A stretch of DNA of 64,000 nucleotides, taken from Perognathus longimembris pacificus (Eukaryota; Chordata; Mammalia; Rodentia; Heteromyidae). Below, one piece after another: positions 1 to 13,000 of the stretch. The translations under genes were made by a program, and so were the position numbers. Position 1 is the stretch's first letter; each line of letters opens with the position of its first letter. The stretch covers positions 104,067,885 to 104,131,884 of the forward strand of contig NC_063163.1 of NCBI RefSeq assembly GCF_023159225.1, given 5' to 3'. The notes under the pieces were generated by a model. That model was given only the letters and a program-made list of their open reading frames with translations, made no database searches and was not told the origin of the DNA.

Positions 1-239
1 TAAGGTTATTCCTAAGTATTTTATGTTTTTCAAGGCTATTGCAAAAGGAGTTTGCTTTTCAGCACCTGGCTTATATGATATTCTCTTATGATTAGGTTTG
101 GGTTTTATAGACTTGGTGGGGGTGGGGGGTGCCACAGAGTTGCAGTTACCTTCTCAACATATATCCTAACATTGCTAATAATGCTACATTAATCACTGGT
201 ATTTTCACAATGTCTGCCAGGCTTCTCCTTTATAAACAC

Positions 240-243
<4 letters not shown>

Positions 244-283
<40 letters not shown>
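244..283. repeat. (CT)n microsatellite
   Basis: About 20 uninterrupted CT units in JAM3 intron 1; likely length-polymorphic. Confidence 0.95.
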
Positions 284-284
<1 letters not shown>

Positions 285-780
285 CTTGAAGTCAGCTCAC
301 AAGAGGAGGAGAATTAAATGAGCTTTCCTCCTGGGGCAAAGAGAATCAAATACTTTATGGAAGTATATAAAACTATCACAGTAATTAACAAATGTTTTTG
401 TGGATCAAATATTATGAGGTTATCCAAATATTCTGTTTCTTTGTAAAATAACAGTGAATCTTGCTTGCAGCAATTATTACTGTGTTCTATTGATAATTTT
501 CTACTTCTCTTATTCTTTCTGTTTATATTATAATTATAATACTTGTAGATAGAAAAATTGTTCTAAAATAAAGAATACATGTTACATCCCATACACATAT
601 GTATGTGTTGTTTATGTCATTGGATATTTATTTTTGTGTAATAGTTTAATGTTACCACTTTTTTCTCAAAAAATTCAAACTTGGACCACTAGAATAAGCT
701 ATTTCAAGTGGGCTCCTGGTTCTTTAATATTTCATTGTTGTTGTTTAACACTACTTTACTGTCTTGTACTACAAGATACC

Positions 781-809
781 CTATCTATCTATCTATCTAT
801 CTATCTATC
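781..809. repeat. (CTAT)n tetranucleotide microsatellite
   Basis: Seven perfect tetranucleotide units in JAM3 intron 1. Confidence 0.95.
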
Positions 810-1700
810 ATTATTTGTTTAACCCTTGCATATATATGAAATATTTTGAGTTGCTAACCTATATCACAGTAAGAAAAAGTTTTACCAACTACATTGCAAT
901 GTTCTATGCAAAATTCCTTTTCTTGGCAACACTATAATGTCCAGTCACAATACTACTTTCCTTGGTGGTTCATACCAGTCCAGCCCTCACCCCAACCAGC
1001 TTCAGCAAGGTTATGTTATTTGTGACACATTTAGTTTTCTTTGTCATAGTCTGTCCTGGTTTCCTAGACATCCTGGCTGAGCTTTAAAATTTTTCATACA
1101 CTAAAATTTATTCTTGGTAGCATGCCATTCTAAGCATCTTGACCTATGGATGCTTAAAGATATGTTCACCATCACAGCATCAGACCCCAGAAATTCCATC
1201 ATACAGCCCCTTTGTAGCCCACCCCCATTTGCACCATCTTTATAAAATAGAAGTCATTTATTTAAAGAAGTTATTCCATGGATACTGGTAGTATGTTTTC
1301 TTATTGAAACAAACTAACTAATAGTCATAGTGGCTTTTGATTTAGACATGTAGGTTAGGAATAAGTTGACTTGTGTCTAGTTGAAATGAATAATAAGACC
1401 CTTTCATTCCATACATGGTCTTCTATGTGGCTTCACAGAGAATAATTTTCCCATAACATAAGTACTTCTGATTTTTCTACCCACAGTAGACTCAGATAAG
1501 ACCGGTGAGTGGTAGTTAACTAGTTAAAAAAGAAATCAAAGGTCACTTGTTAGATTGACCACCAAAGCCTACCACTGTTAATATTTGCAAAACTTCTTCT
1601 GTTGTAAGAACAAAGTCTAGCTGACTGAGGTTGTGTGTTACGTTTTCTATTCTATCTCCTTCTTTACTCTGTGTCTGTGTCTGTGTGTGTGCACGCGCGT

Positions 1701-1922
1701 TTGCCCATGCATGGGGTTTGAACTCAGAGCCTGAGTGCTGTTCCTGAGATTTTATGCTCAAGGCTAGCACTCTACCACTTGAGTCACAGCTCCATTTCTG
1801 GCTTTTTGGGTAGTTATTTGGAGTTAAGAGTCTCACAGACTTCCTACCTGGGGTTGGAATTCTGTGACCCTCAGATCTCAGCCTCCTGAGTAGGTAGGAT
1901 TATAGGTCACCAGCATCCAGCC
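1701..1922 (-). mobile_element. B1-Geo type composite SINE
   Basis: On the minus strand a 7SL/B1-like left part (read on + as ...cagcctcctgagtaggt...) is followed by the linker 'gagactcttaactcc' and the Geo part (box-like tgagttcaaacccc). The flanks share 'tttactct', a possible short target duplication. Confidence 0.75.
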
Positions 1923-2097
1923 CTTTTTTACTCTTTTGTTGTTCTTTATGCCTATGACTATGTTCGTTTATACAATGAACTTTATGTATTTAGTCCTGAC
2001 TGTTATTTTGCATTAAAATGTTTCCTTCTGTCTCCATAAGCTATTAATTATATTCTTTGGCTACATTATAATATTTACAGACTTCAAATAGTCCATT

Positions 2098-2204
2098 TGT
2101 GTGTATATATATATATGTGTCTCTCTATATATACACACATACATGTATATGTGCATGTGTATGTATATATTTGTGTGTATATAGATGTATGTATATATAT
2201 ATGT
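2098..2204. repeat. TA/TG-rich low-complexity tract
   Basis: Alternating TATATA, TGTG and ATGT runs; compound microsatellite. Confidence 0.85.
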
Positions 2205-2259
2205 ATTGTTCTTTCATGTCTTGGTTTAAAATAAAAGTAGTTTAATTCTTTATCTTGAG

Positions 2260-2380
2260 GCATGTTTTCACTATAGCCCCAGGCGGGACTCAAGCTTGCC
2301 AAGATATCCCAAATTTATGCTTCTTCTGATTCAGCCTCCCAAGAGCTGGAACTATAGGTGAAAGATACCAAATTCAGCTG
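2260..2380 (-). mobile_element. B1-like SINE, diverged
   Basis: Antisense B1 features: 'cagcctcccaagagctggaactataggtg' and 'ttcactatagcccc'. Confidence 0.55.
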
Positions 2381-4099
2381 GTTTAAATATTTTATTCTTC
2401 ATTGAAATAAGGAAAAATAGTTAACTTGACTTACTATGTGTATCAAGATGAAAAGGTTTTTCTGCTCCTGTCTTAGAGAAGTAGTAGTTTGTAATCTGTC
2501 GTTCTAACTCAGGTGGGACTTCACTGAAACAAGTATGATCAGATGAGAAATTAACTTGTTAAGATCCCCTCTCCATTTTCCCTTTCTTCTAACATCTCAA
2601 TAACAATTGGAAAATTATGTAGCCTGTTTTTTTCTCAGCATATGTTAAATCTAAAACACATATTTTACAGCTTTGAATAGTATGTTTCTGGTTACTATGT
2701 CAGTGAAACAAAACAAAAAATTCATCTCTGTGCTCTGTGTAAGTGGTCTTTGGTAGATGAAGTTACCTTATCATTTTTAGTCTTGGTTTCCTAGAGTAGC
2801 TCCTAATTCGGATTCAGTCCAGTGATTCTCCACTGCCTTTCTAGTAACAGCCAAGGCTATTTCAGCTGCAAGGACTGAGTGGGCATAAGCTTATGCCAGA
2901 GGGGATTATTAGAGTGTGTCTGAGTTGGAATACAGCCACAACTTTGAATTATTCTCTTTAGCACAGTCTTCTTTTGGAATTCTGGTTCCAGACTGTAGTC
3001 AGATGCAAATAGCATTTTCAAGTGAGGTCTTCCATGCATCAGAGATAATATATTTGCAGATGGGGCATTTTACAGAACAAGAATATGCCCTGACACTTGT
3101 TCTGTGCTTGGTCAAACACATTTATCATGCCTCCATACCTCTGAGATTGGTCTCCTGGAAACAGGCAGGAGAATTTTGTATGTTTATTTGTACTTTATTT
3201 TATGCTTGGTCTGATTAGTCAGCAGTTAGGAAAAGTGATAGTGCCACGTTTATGACCCCCTCCTTCCAACAAGCATGTTGTAGTTAGTACAGTAACATTT
3301 AAGTACAAAGCTAAGCTCATGAAAAATAAAGAGGTGTGACATATACTTTTATTTCTGATTCTGTTTATTTTGCATCATTACAGTAGATTATATTCTGGGT
3401 CTGCTTTTCCTTCCTCCTTCCTATACTTTCTGCCTTCCTTTTACCTATCTGTCCCCAGTGTTACTGCTTTCTTCTTTTCTCCTCTCTGTCCCCAACTGTT
3501 AGTTTGGGGCCCCCATGATTGTGCTGAAGGAATATATATAGTCCAGACATCCTGTCTTCCCCTTTTTGTTCTCTCTCACAGATTCCTTTAAATATAGGAG
3601 TAATTTCATCTCTAGGATCTCCCAAACCTTCTGCTTAAACTGTATAAAGCTACACATTAGGGTAGAGAAGATGTGTAATACTCCTTCTAGGGCTATTATT
3701 TCTTTTCAAACTGCTATCTGAGGTGACTACTACATGGAATTTCATTGTTATGTTATTGGGTTAATCAGATTCATGCTTATGAAATCTTCAGTGGTATGAA
3801 TTTGGAGATAGTGGAATAAAACATACAATCTATGAGTGTACTAAAAAACATCTCATCTGTTGTTCTTGCTAGCTTAACATTGGAATATTACTTGATACTG
3901 TTTTTTTACTCTGCATTTGGGGTTGCCCCTTAAAGCATACTTCATAGTACTCTTTAAGGGGGCAACACTAAGTACAGATCCCACTGTCTATTTGCAGTGG
4001 GATCATACAGAATTTTTCAAAGCTGACATCACTGACATCACTGGCACATTAGAATGTCAGCATTCTCCAGAAAAAAACAGAACATTTAGGAGATAAGTT

Positions 4100-4375
4100 T
4101 AATAGAGATTTATTGTAACGGGCTGACTCATGTGATTGTGAATTCATTAGAATTCAAAATTTGCAGTGTGGGCTGGCAGCCTGGCGACCCAGGAGAGCCA
4201 GTGGTGCCGATTAAGTCCAAAGGCCATCTGCTGGAAATTTCTGCCCTGCTAGGGGAAGCTGGTCTTTTTTGTTCTTTTCAGGCAATCAGCTGATTGGATA
4301 AGACCTATTCACACTATAAAAAGTAGTTTGCTTTACCTGGAATTCACCAACTTAAATGAATCTCACCCACAAATA
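4100..4375 (-). mobile_element. Ancient LTR-like repeat
   Basis: Read on the minus strand it resembles a mammal-wide LTR-type repeat whose copies end in AATAAATCTC: '...cccgttacaataaatctctatt...', with 'ccaatcagctgattgcctg' further upstream. I could not assign a subfamily. It has no coding content. Confidence 0.45.
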
Positions 4376-4389
4376 CCCTCCCAGCTACA

Positions 4390-4515
4390 TTTATTTTGAT
4401 TTTTTTTTCAGAGACAAGGCCTTACTGTGTTGTCTAGGCTGTCTTTAGATTCTCAATCTTCCTGCCTATACCTCCAAGTGTTTTAGGGTTATAGATAAGT
4501 ACCATTATGCCTGGC
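4390..4515 (-). mobile_element. B1-like SINE
   Basis: Antisense 7SL-derived features: T-run, 'gagacaaggccttactgtgttgtctaggctg', then 'tagggttatagataagtaccattatgcctggc'. Confidence 0.65.
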
Positions 4516-4544
4516 TTATACTTTTAGTTGTATTTATTTACTTA

Positions 4545-4715
4545 TTTATTTTGGTACTGGGGATTGAACTCTGGGCCTTATATCTGGAGGCACAATCAAG
4601 TGTTTTTGTTTCTATTTTGGATTTTGAGATAGGGTCTTACTATCTTTGTCTGGGATGACCTCAGACTCATGAATGGTCCTGTCTCTGCTTCCCAAGTAGC
4701 TTAGTTTATAAGCAT
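4545..4715 (-). mobile_element. ID-like plus B1-like diverged SINE pair
   Basis: 'ggtactggggattgaactctgggcc' is an antisense ID/tRNA-type 3' half. 'gagatagggtcttactatc...' is antisense B1. The order resembles B4-type composites. Confidence 0.45.
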
Positions 4716-5465
4716 GTACATTATTTTTAAGGGATTGTTTCAATATATAGCCATTTTATTTAGCTTAGATAAATTTATGATATATTCTTTGCTGATACGT
4801 GCACACACATTTTTTAGGTCAGTAGGTCTGGAAAATATTGATCGGTGTTCTTTTCTTGCCGTACTTTCTCTCAAATTCCCTGAAGAACTGGTTAAGGAAC
4901 TGAGGCATTGTGGGAAAGATGGTATTTTATAAGATACAGTTTTCTCTGGAACAGATTTTTCATACAGAAGTGGTCTATTTTAAAGAATAAGCGTGTGGCT
5001 ACTCTCCAGGAGAAAGCCTTCAGTGCTAAATTTATACTTAGGCCTGAGCCCCAGGGGGCCAGTGCAGTCCCCCAGTGATGCGTGCTGACGTACACCCATG
5101 CAGTGCTGTGGAGTCCTAGGCAGGAGCAGGAGGCAAACTGGATACAATGCCAGAAATCTAAATATAGCATACATAAGCTAGTTTTTAACAAACAGCATGT
5201 CTGACTTTAAGTGAAATATTTCTAAAAAACCAAACTCTAAAACTTTTCTATGCTCGTTCACAGTAATGAATATAAATGATGCCAATTAATTTAATATGTT
5301 AGGAAAAACTAAGACAGCTCTAGATTTTTCTCTTAGTTATCCCTGTATTTAAATAATAATAGCCACTGATAAAGATGGATTCTCCTTTACCTTCCACTAG
5401 TGGAACATTTGGTTCTTGAGTCAACAGGTCTATTCTGCTGCTTACATGTGGTTTATTAATTTTTA

Positions 5466-5684
5466 TTATGATTTTATTGTTACTATTAAGATGTTGTACA
5501 GAGAGGCTACCATTTCATAAGTCAACTAACAAGTACATTTCTCTTCTTTTGGACAATGATGCCCTTTCCTTCACTTTCCCCCAGTTTCCTCTTCCAGTCC
5601 CTGCCTATAAGTTACACAGTTCATTTTCCCCATAGGGTATACTGAATAGCATGATTGCATTTGTTCACCCTCTTTACCTCCTTT

Positions 5685-5685
<1 letters not shown>
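5466..5685 (-). mobile_element. L1 3' UTR fragment, antisense
   Basis: The reverse complement (AAATGTACTTGTTAGTTGAC...ACAATAAAA) aligns by eye with L1 3' ends at 20040-20290, 28960-29410 and 53200-53445 of this window. No coding sequence remains. Confidence 0.6.

Positions 5686-5687
<2 letters not shown>

Positions 5688-5727
<40 letters not shown>
5688..5727. repeat. (GT)n microsatellite
   Basis: About 20 GT units following the antisense L1 tail. Confidence 0.95.
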
Positions 5728-8164
5728 GTTTTTAAGGTCAAAGTTTGCACATTGACATCTTGAACTATCTGGATGTGGGCTGAACAGTCCTCTTTTGATT
5801 TAGTTTGTTGTAGACCATCAAAACGCTTGCTCTAGTATCCAAAGCTCTTAGAAAATAAATTTAAAAAAATAAGCTAGCCTCTACTGAATTAGAGCGTTTA
5901 TGGAATAAGACTAACAGTACTTCAACATTTGTTACAATTGAAGTATTTTTCTTGTAGTTAGCTATTGGTTGATTTACCCTAAGATGCTAGGCACACTTTG
6001 TGGAACTCCTCAGACTAGTAAAGGGAAATAGGTATCATTGTCCTCATGCTTAACAGCAGGGCTGCATTTCTGCAGGGTCTGGCCTTTGTAATGAGTAAAG
6101 TAAAAAGGCTCCCCAAATAAGGCTTGCCAGGGAGGGTTGGCAAAATCTTTCCTTGTCTTTTGAATTAGAATTTGAGGTGTATATGTTTCAAGGAATGAGG
6201 AGGTAAGCTGAGAAATGGTATTTTAAACAAGCCAAGTGATCATCATGTACCTGGCTGGCAACCAGTTTGCTTGGCCCCAGCAGAATTTCCGGAAGGTCTC
6301 AGAACCGAAGGAGGAAACTGCAGTTGTTGTCCACAGCTGCTAAAATTGTTCCAGATTAGTAAAGGGAAGGGGAAACAAAGAACACAGTATCTCCTGAGAA
6401 GAATATAATGAGCCATGTGAACAGGGAAGGTGCTGTTGTGGACATCTGCACCTAAGTGTTTCCTCTCTTGCCTCTTCATTCTTATCTCCCTTGACTTAAT
6501 TCCGTATTTTCATTGGAAGGAAGTGATGGCTGGGTTGGAGATGGTAGTTTGTGCCAACTGCTTTTATTTTTCTTCTTCCTCTACAAACTCTTCTAAGAAA
6601 GAGTTTCAGTAGAACAATAGGCTATGGTTTTGAGCTTCACTGTCTGACTCATGTCTTCCTTTAAGTTCAGATCCTCTTTATACATATTGGTTGTTGTCAT
6701 TTTCAGCGCTTTATAGATTTTTAGCATATCTCTTCTAAGAAAAATGATTAAATAAAGCAGGATGCAGGAACTAGGAATCAAAACTACTGCCTTTTGGCTT
6801 TGACTTTGTGCTTGTAGCCATTAACCTCTCTAGGATCAGATCTCCTTTTTTTGAGAAATACCTGCCATAAGCCTTACCCAAACTCATGGGAAGCTAGGAG
6901 ACTAAATAAATCAGTATTCAGAACATGTTGTGAAAGTCCCATGGTCACTGTGTGTTACTTTTTCACTTCCCCCTGATTCTTAGCTACAAAGCATTGGTGG
7001 AAGGACGTGTATTTTCCCTGCATTACACATCAGTCCTGCAGCAGATCCACTGTCCTGGAAAAAGACCCCAGTATGCTCAGTTCTCTTAAGTAGAACAGTC
7101 AGCTAACCTGTAAGAAGCAGCTAATCATAACACTTGCTACCTGTCAAAATAATGCTCTTTGTTAATTTAAAGTTCCCACTTCTTCCCATCTGCCTATTCA
7201 TCTTTTTGTACACACTACTGATTACTTCCTTGTATGTGAAAATTTTTACTCTCAACCTTTTCTAAGACATTTCTTCTCCTGCCCAACCTTGTCATCCCAG
7301 AAAAAGCTTATATTTTCCTTGTAGTACAGTATCAACAATGGGATGCTAGTAATTCTTGGGCCAAGTTGCAGCCAGAGGATATAAGAATTTACAAAAATAC
7401 CCACTGGAGAAAAATGTCCTGAGGTCCTCTGGCTTTCTAGGATACATTTGCTTTGCTCAATTCCTTTCATGAGATGAGTTCAAAGGGTGTGACTCATATG
7501 TAGATGAATGGTCCCAGTATTCTTCACCCATGTCATCATCATCTCATCCACAGAGTCAGTGCTGCTGTGTCCCACGGATTTCTTCATATGCATGACGACT
7601 CCTTTTCAGAGAACTAAGAGGGAAATCTCATGGAGATGGGCCTGTGCTCTTTTTAGGATAGTCCACATTTCTGTATGTTCAAGGCAAGATTCAGAGCTGG
7701 TTTACTTCTCTACATGGCCATGCATCTTTTCTGAGGCTCTTTATTGGTGTAGGTCAAACATGGGCACACAAATGGAGATACAAGTGGTCTGGGACAGAGC
7801 ATAGCAAGCAATGCCAGTATCTTGTCAGGTCTTCCTCTATAAAAGCATTATGCCAGATACTACTATTTATGATACAAGGCATGCTTCTGGGAAGAAATCT
7901 GTGCAATGTGTAATCTGTGTTGAATCCTGATTGTCTCCTTCTCCCTGAAATCCCATTGCTTTTACCCAGCTGTTCAATACCTTATTTGGGTCTAAGGACA
8001 TCAGTAATTTCTGTCCATCATGCTTGCTGTTATTGTGGTATAGATAACCCAACACTGATGCATTTTAGGATGACCTTACCCCCTCTCTTCTTGTCACTTA
8101 GCATTTGGGAAATATGTGTTTAGGTTATTGATGAGAGATTTTCAGACTTAAAAACAAAAATTCC

Positions 8165-8250
8165 AGTACCACCTTCTTTCCTTCTCTTTCTCTTTCTCCC
8201 TCCCTCCTCTCTCCTTCCCTCTCTATTCCTTTCCTTTTTCTTCTTGTCTT
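8165..8250. repeat. Pyrimidine-rich (TTCC/TCTC)n tract
   Basis: Almost uninterrupted C/T on the + strand. Confidence 0.8.
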
Positions 8251-8261
8251 CTTTGTTTTGT

Positions 8262-8371
8262 CTTATGTTGTTTGAGATAGGATCACACTCTGTAGCCAGG
8301 CTAGTCCTAATTCAACAATTCTCCTGCTCCAGCCTCCCAAGTATTGTGATTATGGCCTGTTCCACTATATT
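8262..8371 (-). mobile_element. B1-like SINE
   Basis: Antisense B1: 'tttgagataggatcacactctgtagccaggct' and 'cagcctcccaagtattgtgattatggcc'. Confidence 0.65.
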
Positions 8372-8863
8372 TCTTGTAAAATATGCAGATATTAAAAAAA
8401 CTTAACCAGAATGTTTAATTAATTTCTTTCATGGAGTCACAGGAGTACTGGACATGGACTCTGAAACACAGCTTGAAACAACAGTTCTGTCACGTAGCTG
8501 TGGGCTTAAAGGAGGTCACTTGGGTACATCCATCATTTGTAATTGGAAATGATACTCCTTTCCCTGACAATCTTAAATTGTATCTACTTTCTACCCTACC
8601 CCTGGAACTGTCACATTGCTGTGGTCCTGGTTTCTAGAATGAGGAGTAATGCTGTGTTGACACCAGAAGCTGTTTTAAAGCCTGATGCCTTTGGAAACAC
8701 AGAATATGTCAAACAAATAGAACCAATGAAGAATGGACTGACAATTGTGACTCTTAAAATAGCTCTAAGAAAAACATAGAGGAAAAAACTCAGGAGAGAG
8801 TAAATGATGCTTGATGACATTCTGATGGCCTTTTCATACCACTATAGTCAAAAGAAAGAAAAA

Positions 8864-9073
8864 GGCCAGGCACTGGTGGCTCATGCCTATAATCTTAGCT
8901 ACTCAGGAGGCTGAGAGCTGAGCATCATGGTTTGAATCCAGCCCAGGCAGGAATGTCTATGAGACTCTTACCTCCAGTTAATCACCAAAAAGCCAGAAGT
9001 AATAGAGCACTAGCTGTGAACAAAAAGGTTAGAGACAATGCCTAGGCCCTGAGTTCAAGCCCTAGGACCTGCA
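8864..9073 (+). mobile_element. B1-Geo type composite SINE
   Basis: B1-like left part 'ggcactggtggctcatgcctataatc', linker 'gagactcttacctccagttaatcacc', then Geo part ending 'cctgagttcaagccctagga'. Followed by a purine-rich A/G tail to about 9150. Confidence 0.8.
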
Positions 9074-9696
9074 CAAGAAGAAGAAGGGGGGAAGGCAAGA
9101 CCAAGGGGGGAAAAGGAGGAAGGGACAAGAAAGGGGAGGGAAGAAAAGGCTAGGTTTTCTTCTTGTGTTTTAGCCTTGGCGTAACTCTGTGCTGGTATAG
9201 TTTGAGCGAATTGGATAAGTGGGGCAGGAGGGGGCAATGGATCAAACCCAAGGACTCATAGGTAAACAAGCTAAGTAAGCCTCTGCCAGTTCAGTTTATT
9301 TTCTTATGAGTATTAGTCAGATTGCAAAAATAACAGCTTGGGGTTCAGTCTCCTTAATACAGGTAGAGATGCTGGCCCCTGTGGTTTGTAATTTTTTTAA
9401 AAAATCATTTTTGCTGCCCGGTAGAGAAGCCTTTCCAGAAATGGTGCTCAGGTCTGCAGTTATTAAACTTTCTCTCCTCCCTGTGATTAAAGATCCTTGA
9501 ACAAAAGATAGCCTTTGTAATCTATGAATTCAACCATACTTTGATATGCAGAAATATGAAATTTCTGGACTTGATGTGAATTTAGGATTCATAATTTTTA
9601 CATGGTCTTTTATTTTTCCTCTGTGCATGTGTACCCCTGTTGTGTCTTCCTTAAAAAGGCACTACTAGTTCTATTGGATTATGGCTTCACCTTTTA

Positions 9697-9800
9697 AAAA
9701 ATTAATTTATTGTCAAAGTCATGAACATAGGGGTACAGTTTCATATGTAAGGCAGTGAGTGCATTTCTTGTCAAACTTGTTACCTCCTCCCTCATGGCTT
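9697..9800 (-). mobile_element. L1 3' end fragment, antisense
   Basis: The reverse complement (ATGAGGGAGGAGGTAACAAG...TTTGACAATAAA) matches the + strand L1 tail at 55755-55855 almost word for word. Confidence 0.65.
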
Positions 9801-10240
9801 CATCTTTATGACCTTGTCTAACCTCACGTGCCTTATCTGAAAATGTACTTTGAGTTAGTGCTTCAGCATTTGAACCTAGACTAGGGACACAGTTTATTGT
9901 ATAACTCCCTTCTTTCAGTCCCTTCTCTTTAGATTTCTCAGTTGTCTTTCCATTGCCTGCTTTAGTCCTCACATGGGATTGCTATCGGGTCCACATTTAT
10001 ATCATTCCACTCCTGATTAAATTTGAAACATGAAAGGTCAGCCTTCCCAAGATAGCAAATATAATAACATGGTCCTTCTTCTTCAATGTTTAATTTACTT
10101 GTCTTCAATTTTTGGTGAAAAAAGGGTGAAGATTTTTTAATAATATTTTACTATTGGGGAAATGAAGGTACAAAATCACATTGAAAGTAAAGTATTAAAA
10201 ATAGGATCTAGATTTCTTGGTAGTGTTGTAAGATAAATTA

Positions 10241-10486
10241 TCCATAAGCCACATTTTGGAGGATTGAATCTTGGAGTCTTTATTACAGCATTAGCAGTCT
10301 GCAGGCAGCCAGTAACCTATTGGCCAGGTGCCCACCCTGTCTCCAGGGATTCAGGAACACACTCATCACCTGGGGGTGTGACTTCCTCTAGGAATTCAGG
10401 CACACCCATGCAGACAAGATGCCAGGCCCTACAATTCACCATGTAGCCAATGATGGCGCTGGCCAGATCCGACCTCCTTACTTCAT
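10241..10486 (-). mobile_element. LTR fragment related to the solo LTR at 38836-39520
   Basis: Bases 10445-10477 repeat, with few changes, the block at 39480-39512 (AGCCAATGATGGC...GACCTCC on +). An antisense AATAAA lies at 10279-10284. There is no open frame. It is a noncoding remnant of an endogenous retroviral LTR, probably truncated or internally deleted relative to the later copy. Confidence 0.6.
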
Positions 10487-10598
10487 TAGTACTTCATATC
10501 ATTAGCATGTAAGAGTTTTGAAGATGGAATTTCAGGCACAATGTTGACCAGTAGTCTGTCCTAAATGGAGTTATTCTTCTAGTTTGAAAATACATCTC

Positions 10599-10805
10599 GG
10601 ACTGGGAATGTGGCTTAGTGGTAGTAAGTGTGCCTAACATGCATGAAGCCCTGAGTTCGATTCCTCAGTACCACATAAACAGAAAAAGCCAGAGGTGGTA
10701 CTATGGCTCAAGTGGTAGAGCACTAGCCTTGAGCACAGAGAGGCTCGGTGACAGAGCTTAGGCCCTGAGTTCAAGCTCCAGGACTGGCAAAAAAGAAAAG
10801 AAAAA
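10599..10805 (+). mobile_element. IDL-Geo dimeric SINE
   Basis: Left ID-like half has box A 'tggcttagtgg' and box B 'gagttcgattcc'. The right Geo half starts 'agccagaggtgg' and ends 'gttcaagctccaggactgg', then an A-rich tail. Flanking 'gaaaatacat' and 'gaaaaatacag' may be the target duplication. Confidence 0.85.
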
Positions 10806-11085
10806 GAAAAATACAGTCTTTTAGCTCTCCTTGAAACAATTCAGTCTTGGGTAATTTTATTATGAATGCAGAATAGCAGTGTACCAATGTACAGTGGAGA
10901 GCTCAAGAGCCAAGAGGGACACTGGCACATTGGACACGTGTTGAAATGTCACGTTCTCCTTTCTACTGAAACTCACATAATATCTGACAGTTCCACAAAT
11001 CTCTTAAGCTTAGTTCACTTCCCTTGATTCTGTTTTTTCCCTCTGCTCCTCATACAAAATAAGTATGCCTTTTTTGTTCATTGAT

Positions 11086-11118
<33 letters not shown>

Positions 11119-11129
11119 ATGTGTGTATG
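11086..11129. repeat. (GT)n microsatellite, interrupted
   Basis: GT run broken by ATAT/ATG. Confidence 0.9.
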
Positions 11130-11380
11130 GAAGAATATGTGAGACATAATAAGAGACTTGGCTGTTGATTGAAATTGGATCTAGCTAGCCTTTTTTTCTT
11201 TTTTTTTTTTAATCTAGCTTCAGAGATTTGTTCTTGTCTTGATTTCTGACTCTGGAGTAGCTGTACTCTCTATCTCTATTCACCCTCATATTATAGCCAG
11301 AGCAGTTGGCAAGGAAAAGGGGAGAAAGCAGCTAAATTGGATAGGAAGAACTAAATTATCTGTTTCCAGATAACATGAAT

Positions 11381-11432
11381 GTATACATATATATATACAT
11401 ATATATATACACACACATATATGTGTATATGA
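11381..11432. repeat. TA/CA-rich compound microsatellite
   Basis: ATATAT, ACACAC and GTGTAT runs. Confidence 0.85.
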
Positions 11433-11464
11433 AATATCCTAGAGAAATCTCTAAAGGTTGCATA

Positions 11465-11545
11465 TAGTTCGGACTCAGGGCATTGTTCAAATGGTAGAAC
11501 ACCTGCCTAGCTCATAAAGCCCTGAGTTCAATTCAAGAAACTGAA
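11465..11545 (+). mobile_element. ID-like SINE monomer, diverged
   Basis: tRNA-like: 'attgttcaaatggtagaacacctgcctagc' and box B 'ctgagttcaattc'. Confidence 0.5.
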
Positions 11546-12689
11546 TGAGAAAAAATATTATACATGCCCACATGTGCACATGCATTTGTCACATTAGAAC
11601 AAATAAAACACAGCAACAGTATACAAAACAGATCCACAGAACTTCAGATTGAGTCCTAGTGAGCCAGGTGAGGAGCTTCAGGACCTTCATTTCATCCATC
11701 CTAACCAGTAAGAACTGAACAACCTTGACTGAAATACCACCAGTTCTTAGATCTGCTAGAGAACTGAAGTCACAGATCAAACCATTATCCCAAAACTGGA
11801 GAAACAGTCAGATGCAGAGAACCCTGGCATGCTAGAACATAGGGCAGAAAACCCAGAAGCAAAATCTACATAAGAACTAGGATCAGAGTAGGAAAACTAA
11901 AGCTGTCAGTGACATTATTAGAGACACAGACAAGTCTGAGAACTAAAAACACCTGGAATCCCTGTCTCAAGAGACCCCCCAAAACTTGTTTTACCTTCAG
12001 AAGACCTATCAGTTCTCTCAGTGAAGTCTGGGGAAAAAAAATCCCTTTCCAGCTGAGAAGAAGAAATGTAGCCATTTTGAAATGTATCCAGAGCCATTCA
12101 TTTCTTATCAAGAGAAACTGTCTTTTCATAGCCTAACACTGAATTTTATCACCCTAATTGGCGTGGGGTAGGGAGGATGTAAATATCTAGATCCAGCTCC
12201 CTCTAGCCATCTTGGCCAACTGAAGGTGCTCAAGCCTAGGGAACACTTGTAAAAGTCCCTCCCTGCTGAAGGGAACAGACTTACTAAAAGACTAGGACTT
12301 AAACATGGTGTTCTAAAATGCTTCCCCTTGCCTTACATATTTCCACAGCACTAAAGCCTTATATTTACTTAGTACATCCAGTCTGGCTTGCACCAAAAAG
12401 GCTGCAAGGTATAGTGAAAAAGAAAAAACTAAAATCATACAACAACACTAAACCATACCATTATTTGAAGAGCCAGAGCAAGTGTCAGAACTGGTGTGGG
12501 AGGGATGTTAGAATTATACAGTAATTTAAAACAGATGTTATTAATACAAGCTAAGGGGTCTAGTGGGAAAAGTAAGCAACATGCAAGAGCATATGAGTAG
12601 TGAAAGTAGTGTTGTGGAAATATAATCACAAAAATGCTAGATATGGAAAATATGTAATAGAAATGAAAAATGCCAGTGATAGACTCTAT

Positions 12690-13000
12690 TTGTGGGTCAT
12701 GGTGCTAGGGTTTTGAACTCACAGTTGCTAGGCAAGTGCTGTACCACTTGAGCTACATTTCCAGTCCTGTGGCTTTCCAATAGCATTGCTTTTTGCCTAG
12801 GCCTGCATGGGCCTATTTATGCCCTATTTATGTTTCCTGCATATCTGGAGAAACAATGTGCATCACTTACCCATCCTTTTTTAGTGACTGAAATGGTGTC
12901 TCATGGACTCTTACCTGGGCTAACCTCAAACTACAGTCTTCTTTATCTCAGTCTCCCAGGTAGCCAGGATTATAGGTATGAGCTGCACCATCGGACTCAT
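12690..13000 (-). mobile_element. ID-like and B1-like SINE remnants
   Basis: 12690-12775 is an antisense tRNA-type monomer ('accacttgagctacatttccagtcc'). 12890-13000 is antisense B1 ('ctcagtctcccaggtagccaggattataggtatgagctgc'). The bases between look like diverged linker. Confidence 0.5.
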